DNA of 58,544 nucleotides from Bradyrhizobium liaoningense (GCF_018130955.1 NZ_JAFCJM010000042.1:1-58544); one strand, 5' to 3'; shown: positions 25,591 through 35,648, numbered from the stretch's first letter. Program-made: numbers and translations. The notes: generated by a model from the sequence alone, not told the origin.

Positions 25591-28280
25591 GCCGCGGTCC
25601 TCCCCTTGAGGGCCGCGACGATGCGGTCGGGCCCGATCGGAATGTCGGTGAGGCGAACGCCGATCGCATCGAAGATCGCGTTGGCGACCGCGGGCGAGGT
25701 CGGCACCGTCGCCACCTCGCCGATGCCGACACTGCTGCCGAGCACGTGATCGAACCCGCGCTCGTCGAAATGCACGTCGATCTCGGGCGTATCGGCAATG
25801 CCCGGGATGCGATAATCCTCCATGCCTGAAGTGAGTACCTCACCGCTGACCGGATCGACCTCGCGCGCCTCGTAGAGCGCGTAGCCGAGCCCCTGGATGA
25901 CAGCGCCGCAGGCCTGGCTGTGCGCGAGAAGGGGCGCCGCGATCTTCCCGACCGCGATCCCCGTGTGCACCTTGAGCACGCGCACGTGACCGAGCCAGGT
26001 GTCGACCTCGACTTCGATGACCTGCACCGAACTCGGCACGCCGGCGCCGATCACGATGTTGGAATTGCGGCGCATCATCCAGCCGAAGATGATTCCGAGA
26101 AGCCCGAGATCCCTGAGCGGCGAGCGGATGCCGGGCGCCGTGTTGGTGCCGTCCTCGCCACGCGTCTCCGTTATGGCGATGTCGCCTGCGCGCGCAATCA
26201 GCTCGCGCCACGGCGCATTCGAGCCGGGCGCGGGCTTGCGCGTGGCCTGCACAAGGATCGCGGCCTTCAGTTTCTCGATCGCCTGCAGCGTCGGCGGCAA
26301 CACCGAGGCGGTGACGCGGCTGCCGCCGGAGCCGGGACCTTCCGGCAGCGAGGAGTCGCCGATGCGCACCTCGACCTCACCAGGCTCCAGATCGAATTCG
26401 CGCGCGAGCGTATCGGCGAGCACGCTGCGGGTGCCGGTTCCGATATCCTGCGTCGCAGTCGAGAGGACGATGCGGCCGCTCTTGACCGCAACCTCGACCT
26501 TCACCTTGGGCTGCCAGAGATAGAACCAGTAGCCGGTGGCAACGCCGACGCCACGGCGATACCGGCCGGTTTGCGCAGTCGTCCGGTTGCGCCGAGAGTC
26601 GCGCCAGGTATCGAGGCCGAGCGCCCAGTCATAGAGCCGCTGGCGGTTGGGATCCGGGTCCCAGCGCTTGCGCAAGGCAATCGGATCGGTCTCGAGGCGG
26701 ATGGCAGCTTCGTCGACGGCCTGCTCCACCGCAAAAGCCATCGGCGGGCCGCCGGGTCCGCGGAACGCCGCACCCGGCGGCAGGTTGCTGATGACGTCGA
26801 AATCCGACAGCTCCTTGGCCTCGGCCGGATACATCAGCCGGGCCAGACCCGCGATCGTCGAGTTGATCGCAGCACCGGTGTCGGCATGGGCGATGACCGA
26901 CATCGCCTTCAGTCCGCCGTCCGCGTCGGGAAGCAGCGCGACCTTCACCTCGGCCGCCGGCCGATAGCCGGCAACCGACAATTCCTCGCGGCGATCGTAG
27001 ACGACCCGAACCGGCGCATTGGCCGCGCGCGCGAGCTCGACGGCTGCGATGGTCTCGGCTCCGAGGCTCGCCTTCGAGCCAAATCCGCCGCCGACATGGT
27101 CGGCGATGACGCGAATATTTGCAGGATCAAGCTTGTACCGCTTTGCGATCTGGTCCTTCAGATGGACCACCCATTGCGACGAGGCGTGCACGGTCAGCTT
27201 GTCGCCATCGAAGCGCGCCACCGCCGCATGCGGTTCGAGACAGGTATGCTGCTGCGTGCCGGTGCGGAACGTCCCTTCGACCAGCAGTGCGTTGCCGCCC
27301 TCTCGCGCCTCGTTCACCCAGTTGCGCGCCTTCTTGGCGCGCCTGGCAAACACCGAGGTCGGGCCGCGAACGTTTCCCTTCCACGGCGCAGGCCCTCCGG
27401 CCGCTTCCGAGACGTTGCCCGCCTTCTTGCGGCTCGATCGATCGAACACCACGGGCGCATCGCCCTTCCGCGCGGCATCGAGCCCGATCGCCGCCGGCAG
27501 CTTTTCGCTGATGACCTTGATCGCCGCGAGCGCGGCGAGCGCGCTTCGGTGGTCCTTCGCCGCGACCGCGGCTATCGGCTCGCCGACATAGCGCACGATG
27601 CGATCCTCGGACAGCAGCGACACTGCAGTGACCCCCGGCAGCGCACGCGCGGGCGCCAGATCGAGCGCGGTGACACGCGCATGGGCATGCTGCGAACGCA
27701 GGATCACGCCTTCGAGCTGGCCGTCATGCCTGACGTCGACGGTGTACCGGGCCGCGCCCGTCACCTTGTCGCGCGCCTCGATGCGCGGACTTGCGAAATT
27801 GTCGCCGTCGAAGCGGCCGGCACAGGCGTCCGCCACCGCGCGGAAGATCGCCTCATAGGCGCCGCAGCGGCAGAGATGGCCCGACAGCGCCGCGCCGATT
27901 TCCTCGCGCGAGGGCAGCGTCGTCCCATTTGCCGCGCGCCAGCGATCGCAGAATGCGGCGGCCTCCACGATGAATCCCGGCGTGCAGAAGCCGCATTGCA
28001 GGGCATCATGCGCCATGAACGCCTTCTGCACCGGATGCAGATCCTTGTCTCCGATACCCTCCACCGTCGTCACGGATTTGCCGGCAACCGCATGCGCCGG
28101 CATCAGGCAGCTCGTGACCGGCACGCCGTCGACCAACACCGTGCAGGCGCCGCAGATGCCGCCTCCGCAGACCAGCTTGGTGCCGGTGAGACCGAGCCGA
28201 TCGCGCACGACGTCAATGAGCAGCGCGTCCGCGTCGTCGGGCAGGTTTTCGACACGGCCGTTGATGGTCATCGTGCTCAT
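25587..28280 (-). CDS. Fused iron-sulfur and molybdopterin subunits of an aldehyde/xanthine dehydrogenase
   Basis: A single 897-residue protein joining what are usually two subunits. Residues 1 to about 165 are the two-[2Fe-2S] domain: CGGGICGACTVLVDG, QCGFCTPGF and CRCGAYEAI supply the cluster cysteines. The rest is the molybdopterin-cytosine-dinucleotide domain with FRGPGGPPMAF, GSGGSRVTASV and the catalytic glutamate in SVGIGEVATVP near the C-terminus. No Tat signal is seen, so a cytoplasmic enzyme is likely. Substrate is unknown; an aldehyde or N-heterocycle is likely. It overlaps both the tetR gene and the FAD subunit gene by ATGA junctions. Confidence 0.93.
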   Translation of the reverse strand: MSTMTINGRVENLPDDADALLIDVVRDRLGLTGTKLVCGGGICGACTVLVDGVPVTSCLMPAHAVAGKSVTTVEGIGDKDLHPVQKAFMAHDALQCGFCTPGFIVEAAAFCDRWRAANGTTLPSREEIGAALSGHLCRCGAYEAIFRAVADACAGRFDGDNFASPRIEARDKVTGAARYTVDVRHDGQLEGVILRSQHAHARVTALDLAPARALPGVTAVSLLSEDRIVRYVGEPIAAVAAKDHRSALAALAAIKVISEKLPAAIGLDAARKGDAPVVFDRSSRKKAGNVSEAAGGPAPWKGNVRGPTSVFARRAKKARNWVNEAREGGNALLVEGTFRTGTQQHTCLEPHAAVARFDGDKLTVHASSQWVVHLKDQIAKRYKLDPANIRVIADHVGGGFGSKASLGAETIAAVELARAANAPVRVVYDRREELSVAGYRPAAEVKVALLPDADGGLKAMSVIAHADTGAAINSTIAGLARLMYPAEAKELSDFDVISNLPPGAAFRGPGGPPMAFAVEQAVDEAAIRLETDPIALRKRWDPDPNRQRLYDWALGLDTWRDSRRNRTTAQTGRYRRGVGVATGYWFYLWQPKVKVEVAVKSGRIVLSTATQDIGTGTRSVLADTLAREFDLEPGEVEVRIGDSSLPEGPGSGGSRVTASVLPPTLQAIEKLKAAILVQATRKPAPGSNAPWRELIARAGDIAITETRGEDGTNTAPGIRSPLRDLGLLGIIFGWMMRRNSNIVIGAGVPSSVQVIEVEVDTWLGHVRVLKVHTGIAVGKIAAPLLAHSQACGAVIQGLGYALYEAREVDPVSGEVLTSGMEDYRIPGIADTPEIDVHFDERGFDHVLGSSVGIGEVATVPTSPAVANAIFDAIGVRLTDIPIGPDRIVAALKGRTAA

Positions 28281-28942
28281 GGACGTACTCCCGCTTTGCT
28301 ACGTGACGGTCTCGACTTGCTCTTGCCTGACTTGCTCGCGGACGGCTCCTGCGATTTTGGCACGACGCCGGCGCAGAGCGTCCGCACCATCAGCGCCATG
28401 TCCTTCAGGAACGCATCGACCGGCTGCATCGCCGGGTGCTGCGACTTCGATCCGTGCACCGCCATTTCGACAAGCCGCGCGAATTCGGTCGGCGACAGGC
28501 CTTGCGGCAGCGCAAGCTTCTGCTTGCGCGCGATCCGCGCAATCGTCGCGACCAGCCGCTCCGCGTAAACGGCCGAATATTTCTGGTAGAGGTCGCGCCC
28601 ATGCACGACGTGCTCTGAATACAATTCCTCGATATGCGGCGAGCCGTCGAAGGAGGCGATCATGGCCTGCATCCGCGCCGTCATGCCGGCCACGAGAATA
28701 TCGGCGAAGCCAGAGCCCGCCGTCTCCACCTCGCTGATCGCAGCCTCCTCGGCCGCGATGGCAGTCTCGTGCACGCGCGCGATCACGGCGCGGAACAGCG
28801 CTTCCTTGGATTCGAAATGATGATAGAGCGCCTGCCGCGTCAGGCCGGCGGCCTCGGCAACCTGCTCGATCGAGGAGCGGCGGAAGCCATGACGGCGGAA
28901 CACGAGCATGGTTGCATCGAGAATGCGCGTTTTCGGTCCCAT
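28277..28942 (-). CDS. TetR/AcrR family transcriptional regulator
   Basis: N-terminal helix-turn-helix: ILDATMLVFRRHGFRRSSIEQVAEAAGLTRQALYHHFESKEALF is a typical TetR DNA-binding domain (pieces seen in order; the recognition helix contains QALYHHF). A ligand-binding helical domain follows, and the C-terminus ends in a lysine/serine/arginine-rich tail (about residues 195-221). It is the first gene of the operon with the molybdenum hydroxylase and probably represses it and itself through the dyad at 28951-28977. Its stop overlaps the dehydrogenase ATG. Confidence 0.95.
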   Translation of the reverse strand: MGPKTRILDATMLVFRRHGFRRSSIEQVAEAAGLTRQALYHHFESKEALFRAVIARVHETAIAAEEAAISEVETAGSGFADILVAGMTARMQAMIASFDGSPHIEELYSEHVVHGRDLYQKYSAVYAERLVATIARIARKQKLALPQGLSPTEFARLVEMAVHGSKSQHPAMQPVDAFLKDMALMVRTLCAGVVPKSQEPSASKSGKSKSRPSRSKAGVRP

Positions 28943-28950
28943 TTGTCGCT

Positions 28951-28977
28951 TTTGACATAATGCGAAGAATTGTCAAA
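28951..28977. promoter_or_regulatory. Inverted repeat TTTGACA-N13-TGTCAAA, likely TetR operator/promoter
   Basis: Perfect 7-bp arms, lying 9 bases upstream of the tetR start and in the gap between tetR and the divergent membrane hydrolase. Each arm contains a consensus -35 hexamer TTGACA. A TetR-family repressor bound here could control both directions. Confidence 0.55.
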
Positions 28978-29083
28978 TCGCGATTTGGTGAGGGGGCGTC
29001 GGTTGAGAACAGGCCTGGTTGTGCAATAGTCGTTCGACGACCGGGAGACCGGCATATCGCCGTCTCGTTGGGAAAGTCGCACG

Positions 29084-30802
29084 ATGGGCGTCGTCAAATA
29101 TCCGGTGTGGATCGTCCAGCGGCAGATGCGATCGCTCTCCGGCGTCGGCATCGTCCTCGGAGCCTTGTTCTTTGCGGCGGCGCTGACGCCGACGCTGGTG
29201 CCGCGGAGCTATCTCACGCAAGGCGCGCTTGCCGGCGCTTGTTTTGCGATCGGCTACGGGGCCGGCATCTTCTGGCGCTGGCTGTGGCATTACCTCGAAC
29301 TGCCCGAGCCTTCCGAGCGGATACGGTCGACCGCCAATATGCTGATCGCCGGCGCCTGCCTGATCGTCGTCGTCATCTTTCTGTGGCGCGCGGCGGAATG
29401 GCAGAACTCGATCCGCGCCGTCATGAAGATGGAGCCGGTCGAGAGCGCCCATCCCTTCAAGGTTTGCGCGATCGCGCTGGTCAGTTTCGTCTTGCTTCTG
29501 GCGCTGGCGCGGCTGTTCAAGCTTGTGACCGGTTTCGTATCCGCGCGCATCCGGCGCTTCATTCCGAGGAAGATCGCGAACGTCCTCGGTGTTCTGCTGG
29601 CCACCCTGCTGTTCTGGTCGATCGCCAACAATCTCCTCATCCGCACGGCCTTCACGGCGCTCGATTCCTCGTTCCGCGAATTTGACGCTCTTCTCGAACC
29701 CGAACGGCCGCAGCCGACGGCTGCCGGAAAAACGGGAAGCACGGCATCCCTGGTGAGGTGGAATGAACTCGGTCGTGCCGGCCGCGAGTTCGTGGCCTCA
29801 GGTCCGACGGCAGGCGCGATCGGCGCGTTCACGGGGCGGCCGGCGCGAGAGCCGGTCCGTGTCTATGTGGGCTTGCGCGGCGCCGACACGGCGCGAGGGC
29901 GCGCAAAGCTCGCGCTCGAGGAGTTGAAGCGCCAGGGCGGATTCGAGCGCTCCACCCTCATCGTCATTACGCCGACCGGCACCGGCTGGATCGACCCCGC
30001 CGCGATGAACCCGGTCGAATATCTCCACGACGGCGACGTCGCGAGCGTTGCGGTGCAGTATTCCTATCTCAACAGCCCGCTGTCGCTGCTGTTTCAGCCC
30101 GAATATGGCGCCGAGGCCGCGCGCGCCCTGTTCGCGGAGATCTATAGCTATTGGACGACGCTGCCGAGGGACAAGCGCCCAAAACTGTATCTGCACGGGC
30201 TGAGCTTAGGTGCCATGAACTCGGAAAAGTCGGCAGAACTGTTCGAGACCATCGGCGATCCGATCGCCGGAGCCTTGTGGAGCGGGCCGCCCTTCGAAAG
30301 CCGCTTCTGGCGCTCGATCACCGCAAACCGCAACGAGGGCTCTCCGGCGTGGCTGCCCGAATTCCGCGACAGCCGCTTCGTGCGCTTCATGAACCAGAAT
30401 GGGCCGACGGTTGCCGCCGATCACCCATGGGGAGCGATGCGCATCGTCTATCTGCAATACGCCAGCGACGCGATCACCTTCTTCGACTACCACGATGCGT
30501 ATCGGCGCCCGGCCTGGCTGGACGCTCCGCGCGGGCCGGACGTGTCGCCGGAGCTGCGCTGGTATCCCGTCGTCACCATGCTTCAGCTTGCGCTCGACAT
30601 GGCAGTCGCAACCGGCACGCCCATGGGTTTTGGCCACGTCTACGCGCCGGAGCATTATGTCGATGCTTGGGTGGCCGTCACGGATATCAGCCACTGGTCG
30701 CCCGAGGCGCTCGCAAGGCTCAAGGAGCATCTTGCGGCGGAGGCGCGAAGGGCAAGCGAGGGCAGCGCGAATGACAATCCCTATGACGACAGGGGAGGAT
30801 AG
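29084..30802 (+). CDS. Membrane-anchored alpha/beta-hydrolase (Abhydrolase_9 family)
   Basis: N-terminal half (about residues 15-190) carries four to five membrane helices; the C-terminal half is an alpha/beta-hydrolase domain with the nucleophile elbow GLSLGAMNS near residue 380. Other family landmarks are VYVGLRGADTA, ITPTGTGWIDPAA and WSGPPFESRFW. Members are uncharacterised bacterial and mycobacterial membrane esterase/lipase-like proteins. The ATG follows GGAAAG. It is divergent from tetR and shares the 140-base promoter region with it, so it may be under the same repressor. Confidence 0.9.
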   Translation: MGVVKYPVWIVQRQMRSLSGVGIVLGALFFAAALTPTLVPRSYLTQGALAGACFAIGYGAGIFWRWLWHYLELPEPSERIRSTANMLIAGACLIVVVIFLWRAAEWQNSIRAVMKMEPVESAHPFKVCAIALVSFVLLLALARLFKLVTGFVSARIRRFIPRKIANVLGVLLATLLFWSIANNLLIRTAFTALDSSFREFDALLEPERPQPTAAGKTGSTASLVRWNELGRAGREFVASGPTAGAIGAFTGRPAREPVRVYVGLRGADTARGRAKLALEELKRQGGFERSTLIVITPTGTGWIDPAAMNPVEYLHDGDVASVAVQYSYLNSPLSLLFQPEYGAEAARALFAEIYSYWTTLPRDKRPKLYLHGLSLGAMNSEKSAELFETIGDPIAGALWSGPPFESRFWRSITANRNEGSPAWLPEFRDSRFVRFMNQNGPTVAADHPWGAMRIVYLQYASDAITFFDYHDAYRRPAWLDAPRGPDVSPELRWYPVVTMLQLALDMAVATGTPMGFGHVYAPEHYVDAWVAVTDISHWSPEALARLKEHLAAEARRASEGSANDNPYDDRGG

Positions 30803-30815
30803 AGGGGGCGCGCCC

Positions 30816-32402
30816 CTACTCTGCCATCTCGACCGGCTGCGCGGCGGCCGGGCCGGCCAGCGGCCGCTCCTCCATCGCGATCAGGCACAGCGAGGCGCAG
30901 GCCATCATCGCGGCCGCGGCGCCGAAGACGTAGCGGAACGCCGTCATCATGTCGGCTGAGGCGATCGCGTTGATCGCGCCGTGATGATGATGCTCGCCGG
31001 CGAGCGGGACGTCGGTGCCGAGTGCGATCAGCAGGATCGCCGCAAACGCTGCCACCGTGAAGGAGGACAGCAGCGAGCGGAAGAAGTTCATGGCACCGGT
31101 AATGGTGCCGATCTGGCTGCGGGTGACGGAATTTTGCAGCGAGACCACACAGACCGGGAACGTGGTGCCGAGCCCGAGCGCGAACACGCCCATCAGCGTC
31201 AGCAGGCCCCATAGCGGCAGAGTGGTGACTGCCAGACCGACGCCGCAGATCGCCGCGAATGACGTGCCGACGATGGCGACGCGCTTGTAGTGCTTGGCAT
31301 GAACCATGGTACGGCCGGCGATCGCCGCCCCGCAGGTCGAGATCGCCGCGAGCGGAATGAGGGCCAGCCCCGCTTCGCTGGCGCTGAGGTGATAGACCGA
31401 CTCGTAATAGAGCGGGAGCTGCACCGTCAGGCCCGTGATCGCGCCAAGGGCGCAGCCGCCGGCGGTCATTGCAAAAGGCGCGACGGTGCCGCTGAGCAGC
31501 GGCAGCGGCAAGAACGGCTCGTCGGCGCGGCGCGCGTGCCAGATGAAGACGAAGGCGAGCGCGACGGAGCCGCCGACCATCGCCAAGATCGTGGGCGACA
31601 GCCAGCGATAACGCGTGCCGCCCCAGGTCAGCACCAGCATGAAGACGACGGCGGCGGCCATCAGCAAGACGCCGCCGAGCCAGTCGACCTTGCGCTTGCG
31701 GTGGAACACCGGGATCTTGCCCATCTTCGGCAGCAGCAGCGCAAGCGCCGCGGCCGCGAGTGGAAGGTTGATCCAGAAGATCATCGACCAGTGCAGATGC
31801 TCGGCGAACACGCCTCCGATCACGGGACCCAAAATGCCGCCGACCATCCAGACGCTGGAGAAATAGGCCTGGTACTGGCCGCGCTCGCGCGGGGAGACCA
31901 CGTCGGAGATCACGGTCTGCACGACCGGCATGATGCCGCCGCCGCCGAGCCCTTGCAGGCCGCGGGCGAGGATCAGCATCGGCATGTTCGGCGCGACCGC
32001 GCACAGGACCGAGCCCGCTACGAACAGGCTGAGCGAGGTGATGAGCATGGCGCGGCGGCCATAAATGTCGCTGAGCGTGCCGAACACCGGAGCCACGGCC
32101 GTGCCGGCGAGCAGATAGGCCGTGATCACCCAGGACAGGTTGGAGACGTCCTGGAACTGGCGGCCGATGGTCGGCAGCGCGGTCGCGACGATGGTCTGGT
32201 CTAGTGCGGCCAGGAACATCGTCAGCATCAGGCTGATCACGATGGTGCGGACTTCGTCCTGCGACAGCGGCGCCGACGGCGCGAGAGACGGCGCGTCGCT
32301 GACGCTGATGACCTCGGTCGGAAGGCGGGACAGCTCTTCGGCAATGTCGTCGGGCAAAGGCCCGATGTCGGCAGAACTGCTCTGCCGGTCGAATTTGTTC
32401 AT
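30816..32402 (-). CDS. MFS transporter, DHA2 (14-helix) drug-resistance type
   Basis: Proton-driven exporter with 528 residues and about fourteen membrane helices. Motifs: MFLAALDQTIVATALPTIG in the first helix (DHA2 motif D1-like), SDIYGRRAMLI (motif A) and ARGLQGLGGGGIMPV (motif B/C region). An N-terminal cytoplasmic tail of about 45 residues precedes the first helix. It is convergent with the membrane hydrolase gene; no fusion-protein (EmrA-like) gene is next to it, so it probably works alone. Confidence 0.94.
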   Translation of the reverse strand: MNKFDRQSSSADIGPLPDDIAEELSRLPTEVISVSDAPSLAPSAPLSQDEVRTIVISLMLTMFLAALDQTIVATALPTIGRQFQDVSNLSWVITAYLLAGTAVAPVFGTLSDIYGRRAMLITSLSLFVAGSVLCAVAPNMPMLILARGLQGLGGGGIMPVVQTVISDVVSPRERGQYQAYFSSVWMVGGILGPVIGGVFAEHLHWSMIFWINLPLAAAALALLLPKMGKIPVFHRKRKVDWLGGVLLMAAAVVFMLVLTWGGTRYRWLSPTILAMVGGSVALAFVFIWHARRADEPFLPLPLLSGTVAPFAMTAGGCALGAITGLTVQLPLYYESVYHLSASEAGLALIPLAAISTCGAAIAGRTMVHAKHYKRVAIVGTSFAAICGVGLAVTTLPLWGLLTLMGVFALGLGTTFPVCVVSLQNSVTRSQIGTITGAMNFFRSLLSSFTVAAFAAILLIALGTDVPLAGEHHHHGAINAIASADMMTAFRYVFGAAAAMMACASLCLIAMEERPLAGPAAAQPVEMAE

Positions 32403-32554
32403 CTCGGACGCAGATCTTGCCGCGGCCCAACGCCGCGATGGATTCGTTCTATGAGACGTAATTTACGCAGCAAATCTCTTTCCAGGCAGGCACCCCGGCG
32501 CATGGGAGCATCCCGCCTCCGGGCCATCGCAATAGCGTGAACGGGTCGTGCCGC

Positions 32555-33070
32555 TCAGGCCTTCGGCCGCTTCTTCAGCCGCGCCCGCTTCGGCAGCAGG
32601 GCCGGCCACCGGACGATATGGTCTTCGAGCTCCTCGACCGGGATCTCGTCCTCGCTGCCCTCGACCCGGCCGCGGACCGAGACGCCGGCCTCATGCACGG
32701 TGTTGGGATCACCCGAGATCAGGGGGTGCCACCAATAGAGGTCGCGCCCCTCGGCGACGAGCTTGTAGCCGCAGCTCGGCGGCAGCCAATTCAATGTGCG
32801 GACATTTTCGGGCGAGAGGCGAACGCAGTCGGCCACCTTTTGCGACCGATTCGGATAGTCCTTGCAGGCGCAGGAACCGGCATCGAGCAGCTTGCAACCG
32901 ATATGGGTGAAATAGATCTGGCCGGTATCCTCGTCTTCGAGCTTTTCCAGGCAGCAGCGTCCGCAGCCGTCGCAAAGGCTTTCCCATTCGGCCTCCGACA
33001 TCTGTTCCAACGTCTTGGTTTTCCAGAAGAATCCTTCCTGGTCTGAAGGTCGTTTGGGAGCTGCCGTCAT
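32555..33070 (-). CDS. YcgN-family cysteine-cluster protein (UPF0260)
   Basis: Small cytoplasmic protein of 171 residues with the family's cysteine pattern CDGCGRCCLEKLED and further Cys in GCKLL, SCACKDYPNR, DCVRL and SCGYKL, probably binding zinc or an iron-sulfur cluster. Length and motif order match E. coli YcgN, whose function is unknown. An ATG (MTAAPKRPSD) is used rather than the GTG one codon upstream. Transcribed away from the penicillin-binding-protein gene. Confidence 0.92.
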   Translation of the reverse strand: MTAAPKRPSDQEGFFWKTKTLEQMSEAEWESLCDGCGRCCLEKLEDEDTGQIYFTHIGCKLLDAGSCACKDYPNRSQKVADCVRLSPENVRTLNWLPPSCGYKLVAEGRDLYWWHPLISGDPNTVHEAGVSVRGRVEGSEDEIPVEELEDHIVRWPALLPKRARLKKRPKA

Positions 33071-33365
33071 CACATCTTCAACTGGTTTCGCAAGAGTCTT
33101 GGTTAACCCATCTAGGGCGCGGGGCGACGGCGCCGCAAGCCGTGTCGTGACGGCCCCGTAGAAGCGCGGGTCCCGTTCAGTCTGTTGTTCAAAATCGCGA
33201 GTGCAGCCATTGGTTTATGGCCCCCGCTCGGTTAGAACAAACCCTAGGAGTCCCCTCGGACGCGGGAGGCGCGCCTTGGGTTTGCCGCAACATCCAAGCA
33301 AGACGTCTCGATGCCGCCCCGGTCGGGTGCTTGAACGCTTTCGAACCGAGCCTCAAGGGTTCTAG

Positions 33366-35639
33366 GTGCGCCAGATCATACCACCGCATTGGAAGGCCTG
33401 GTTCAGGAACTTCTTCCTGGATCTCGATGCGCGCATCGACTCCTCCCTGTTCTCCTCCGCCAAGGGCATCCGCGAGCTCTATGAGCGCTACTCGACCTTC
33501 ATGGACCGCTTCTATGTCGGGCGGTGGAAGCGCTGGGTGTTCATCGAGCCGCTGTCGGAGGCCGCCACCCTTGGCCTCGGCGGGCTGGTCCTGCTGCTGG
33601 CGCTCGCCATCCCCGCCTTCCGCGAGACCGCGGACGAGGACTGGCTGAAGAAGAGCGACCTCGCGGTCAGCTTCCTCGACCGCTACGGCAACCCGATCGG
33701 CAGCCGTGGCATCAAGCACAACGACTCGATCCCGCTGGAAGACTTTCCGGACGTGCTGATCAAGGCGACGCTGGCGACCGAGGACCGGCGCTTCTACGAC
33801 CATTTTGGCATCGACATCGCCGGCACGGCGCGTGCGCTCGTCACCAACGCCCAGGCCGGCGGCGTCCGCCAGGGCGGCTCCTCGATCAGCCAGCAGCTCG
33901 CCAAGAACCTGTTCTTGAGCAACGAGCGCACGATCGAGCGCAAGGTCAACGAAGCCTTCCTCGCGGTGTGGCTGGAAACGCGCCTGACCAAGAACGAGAT
34001 TTTGAAGCTGTATCTCGACCGCGCCTATATGGGCGGCGGCACGTTCGGCGTGGATGGCGCCGCGCATTTCTACTTCAACAAGTCGGCCCGCGACGTGACC
34101 CTGTCGGAAGCGGCGATGCTGGCCGGCCTGTTCAAGGCCCCGACCAAATACGCCCCCCACATCAACCTGCCCGCCGCGCGCGCCCGCGCCAACGTCGTGC
34201 TCGACAATCTGGTCGATGCCGGCTTCATGACCGAGGGCCAGGTGTTCGGCGCCCGCCGCAACCCCGCCTTCGCGGTCGACCGCCGCGACGAGGCCTCGCC
34301 GAACTACTATCTCGACTACGCCTTCGACGAGATGCGCAAGCTCGTCGACACCTTCCCGAAATCCTATACCGAGCGCGTCTTCGTGGTCCGGACCGCGATC
34401 GACATGAACGTGCAGAAGGCGGCGGAAGACGCGATCGAGAACCAGCTCCGCCAGTTCGGCCGCGATTACCACGCGACGCAAGCCGCGACCGTGGTCGGCG
34501 ATCTCGACGGCGGCGTCCGCGCCATGGTCGGCGGCCGCGACTATGGCGCGAGCCAGTTCAACCGCGCCACCGACGCCTACCGCCAGCCCGGCTCGTCCTT
34601 CAAGCCCTATGTCTACACCACGGCGCTCCTCAACGGCTTCACGCCGAATTCGAAGGTGGTCGACGGCCCCGTCTGTATCGGCAATTGGTGCCCGCAGAAC
34701 TATGGCCATTCCTATTCCGGTTCCGTCACGCTGACGCAGGCGATCACCCGCTCGATCAACGTCGTGCCCGTGAAGCTGTCGATCGCGATCGGCGGCAAGG
34801 ACGGCCCGAAGGCCGGCCGGGCCAAGATCGTCGAGGTTGCGCGCCGCTTCGGTCTTAAGGCGCCGCTGCCCGACACGCCGTCGATGCCGATCGGCTCGGA
34901 CGAAGTCACCGTGATCGAGCACGCGATTGCGTATGCGACCTTCCCCAACCGGGGCCGGTCGGTGACTCCGCATTCGGTGCTGGAAGTGCGCACCGGCGCC
35001 GGCGACCTGGTCTGGCGCTGGGACCGCGACGGTCCGAAGCCCAAGCAGGCGATCCCGGCCAACATCGCCGCCGACATGGCCGGCATGATGAGCCACGTTG
35101 TCAGCGAAGGCACCGCGCGCCGCGCCGCGCTCGACGGCATTCCGACCGCCGGCAAGACCGGCACCACCAACGCCTATCGCGACGCCTGGTTCGTCGGCTA
35201 CACCGGCAACTTCACCTGCGCGGTCTGGTACGGCAATGACGACTACTCGCCGACCAACCGTATGACCGGCGGCTCGCTGCCGGCGCAGACCTGGCACGAC
35301 ATCATGGTCGCGGCCCATCAGGGCGTGGAGGTCAGGGAAATTCCCGGCATCGGCATGGGCCAGAAGCTGCCGCCGCAGCCGGTCAACGCGGCGGGCTTTG
35401 CGGCACCGAAGGTGCTGGAGACAAAACCCGGTCCGCCGCCCGTGCTGACCAAGCGCGGCGCCGACATTCTGGTGCGGGTCGAGAAGCTGCTCGACGATGC
35501 CGCCAAGACCGCGACCAAGACGACGTCTGACGATACGACCAAGCCGGCAAAGCCGGCGCCCGCGTCGAGCGCGCTGGCCTTCCCGCAAAACTATGCGGCC
35601 GAGGACAATGCAAACTCCACAGCGCCGCGCAAGAACTGA
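33366..35639 (+). CDS. Penicillin-binding protein 1A (transglycosylase/transpeptidase)
   Basis: Bifunctional peptidoglycan synthase. One membrane helix near residues 70-92 is followed by the GT51 domain (catalytic ATEDRRFYDHFGID; RQGGSSISQQLAKNLFL; LKLYLDRAYMGGGTFG) and the transpeptidase domain with active-site PGSSFKPYVYT (S-x-x-K), the SIN triad and GKTGTT. Length 757, ending in an Ala/Pro/Lys-rich tail. GTG start comes directly after an in-frame stop, so it is the earliest possible. Followed after 9 bases by the DUF1214 gene. Confidence 0.95.
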   Translation: MRQIIPPHWKAWFRNFFLDLDARIDSSLFSSAKGIRELYERYSTFMDRFYVGRWKRWVFIEPLSEAATLGLGGLVLLLALAIPAFRETADEDWLKKSDLAVSFLDRYGNPIGSRGIKHNDSIPLEDFPDVLIKATLATEDRRFYDHFGIDIAGTARALVTNAQAGGVRQGGSSISQQLAKNLFLSNERTIERKVNEAFLAVWLETRLTKNEILKLYLDRAYMGGGTFGVDGAAHFYFNKSARDVTLSEAAMLAGLFKAPTKYAPHINLPAARARANVVLDNLVDAGFMTEGQVFGARRNPAFAVDRRDEASPNYYLDYAFDEMRKLVDTFPKSYTERVFVVRTAIDMNVQKAAEDAIENQLRQFGRDYHATQAATVVGDLDGGVRAMVGGRDYGASQFNRATDAYRQPGSSFKPYVYTTALLNGFTPNSKVVDGPVCIGNWCPQNYGHSYSGSVTLTQAITRSINVVPVKLSIAIGGKDGPKAGRAKIVEVARRFGLKAPLPDTPSMPIGSDEVTVIEHAIAYATFPNRGRSVTPHSVLEVRTGAGDLVWRWDRDGPKPKQAIPANIAADMAGMMSHVVSEGTARRAALDGIPTAGKTGTTNAYRDAWFVGYTGNFTCAVWYGNDDYSPTNRMTGGSLPAQTWHDIMVAAHQGVEVREIPGIGMGQKLPPQPVNAAGFAAPKVLETKPGPPPVLTKRGADILVRVEKLLDDAAKTATKTTSDDTTKPAKPAPASSALAFPQNYAAEDNANSTAPRKN

Positions 35640-35648
35640 TCGAATCCC

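Noticed and set aside
25920..28568. 882-residue open frame on the plus strand
   Set aside because: Antisense shadow of the fused dehydrogenase and tetR genes; Arg/His-rich and motif-free.
28277..28942. Possible horizontal island around the molybdenum hydroxylase
   Set aside because: Codon use matches the neighbours, and no integrase, tRNA or flanking repeats are seen.
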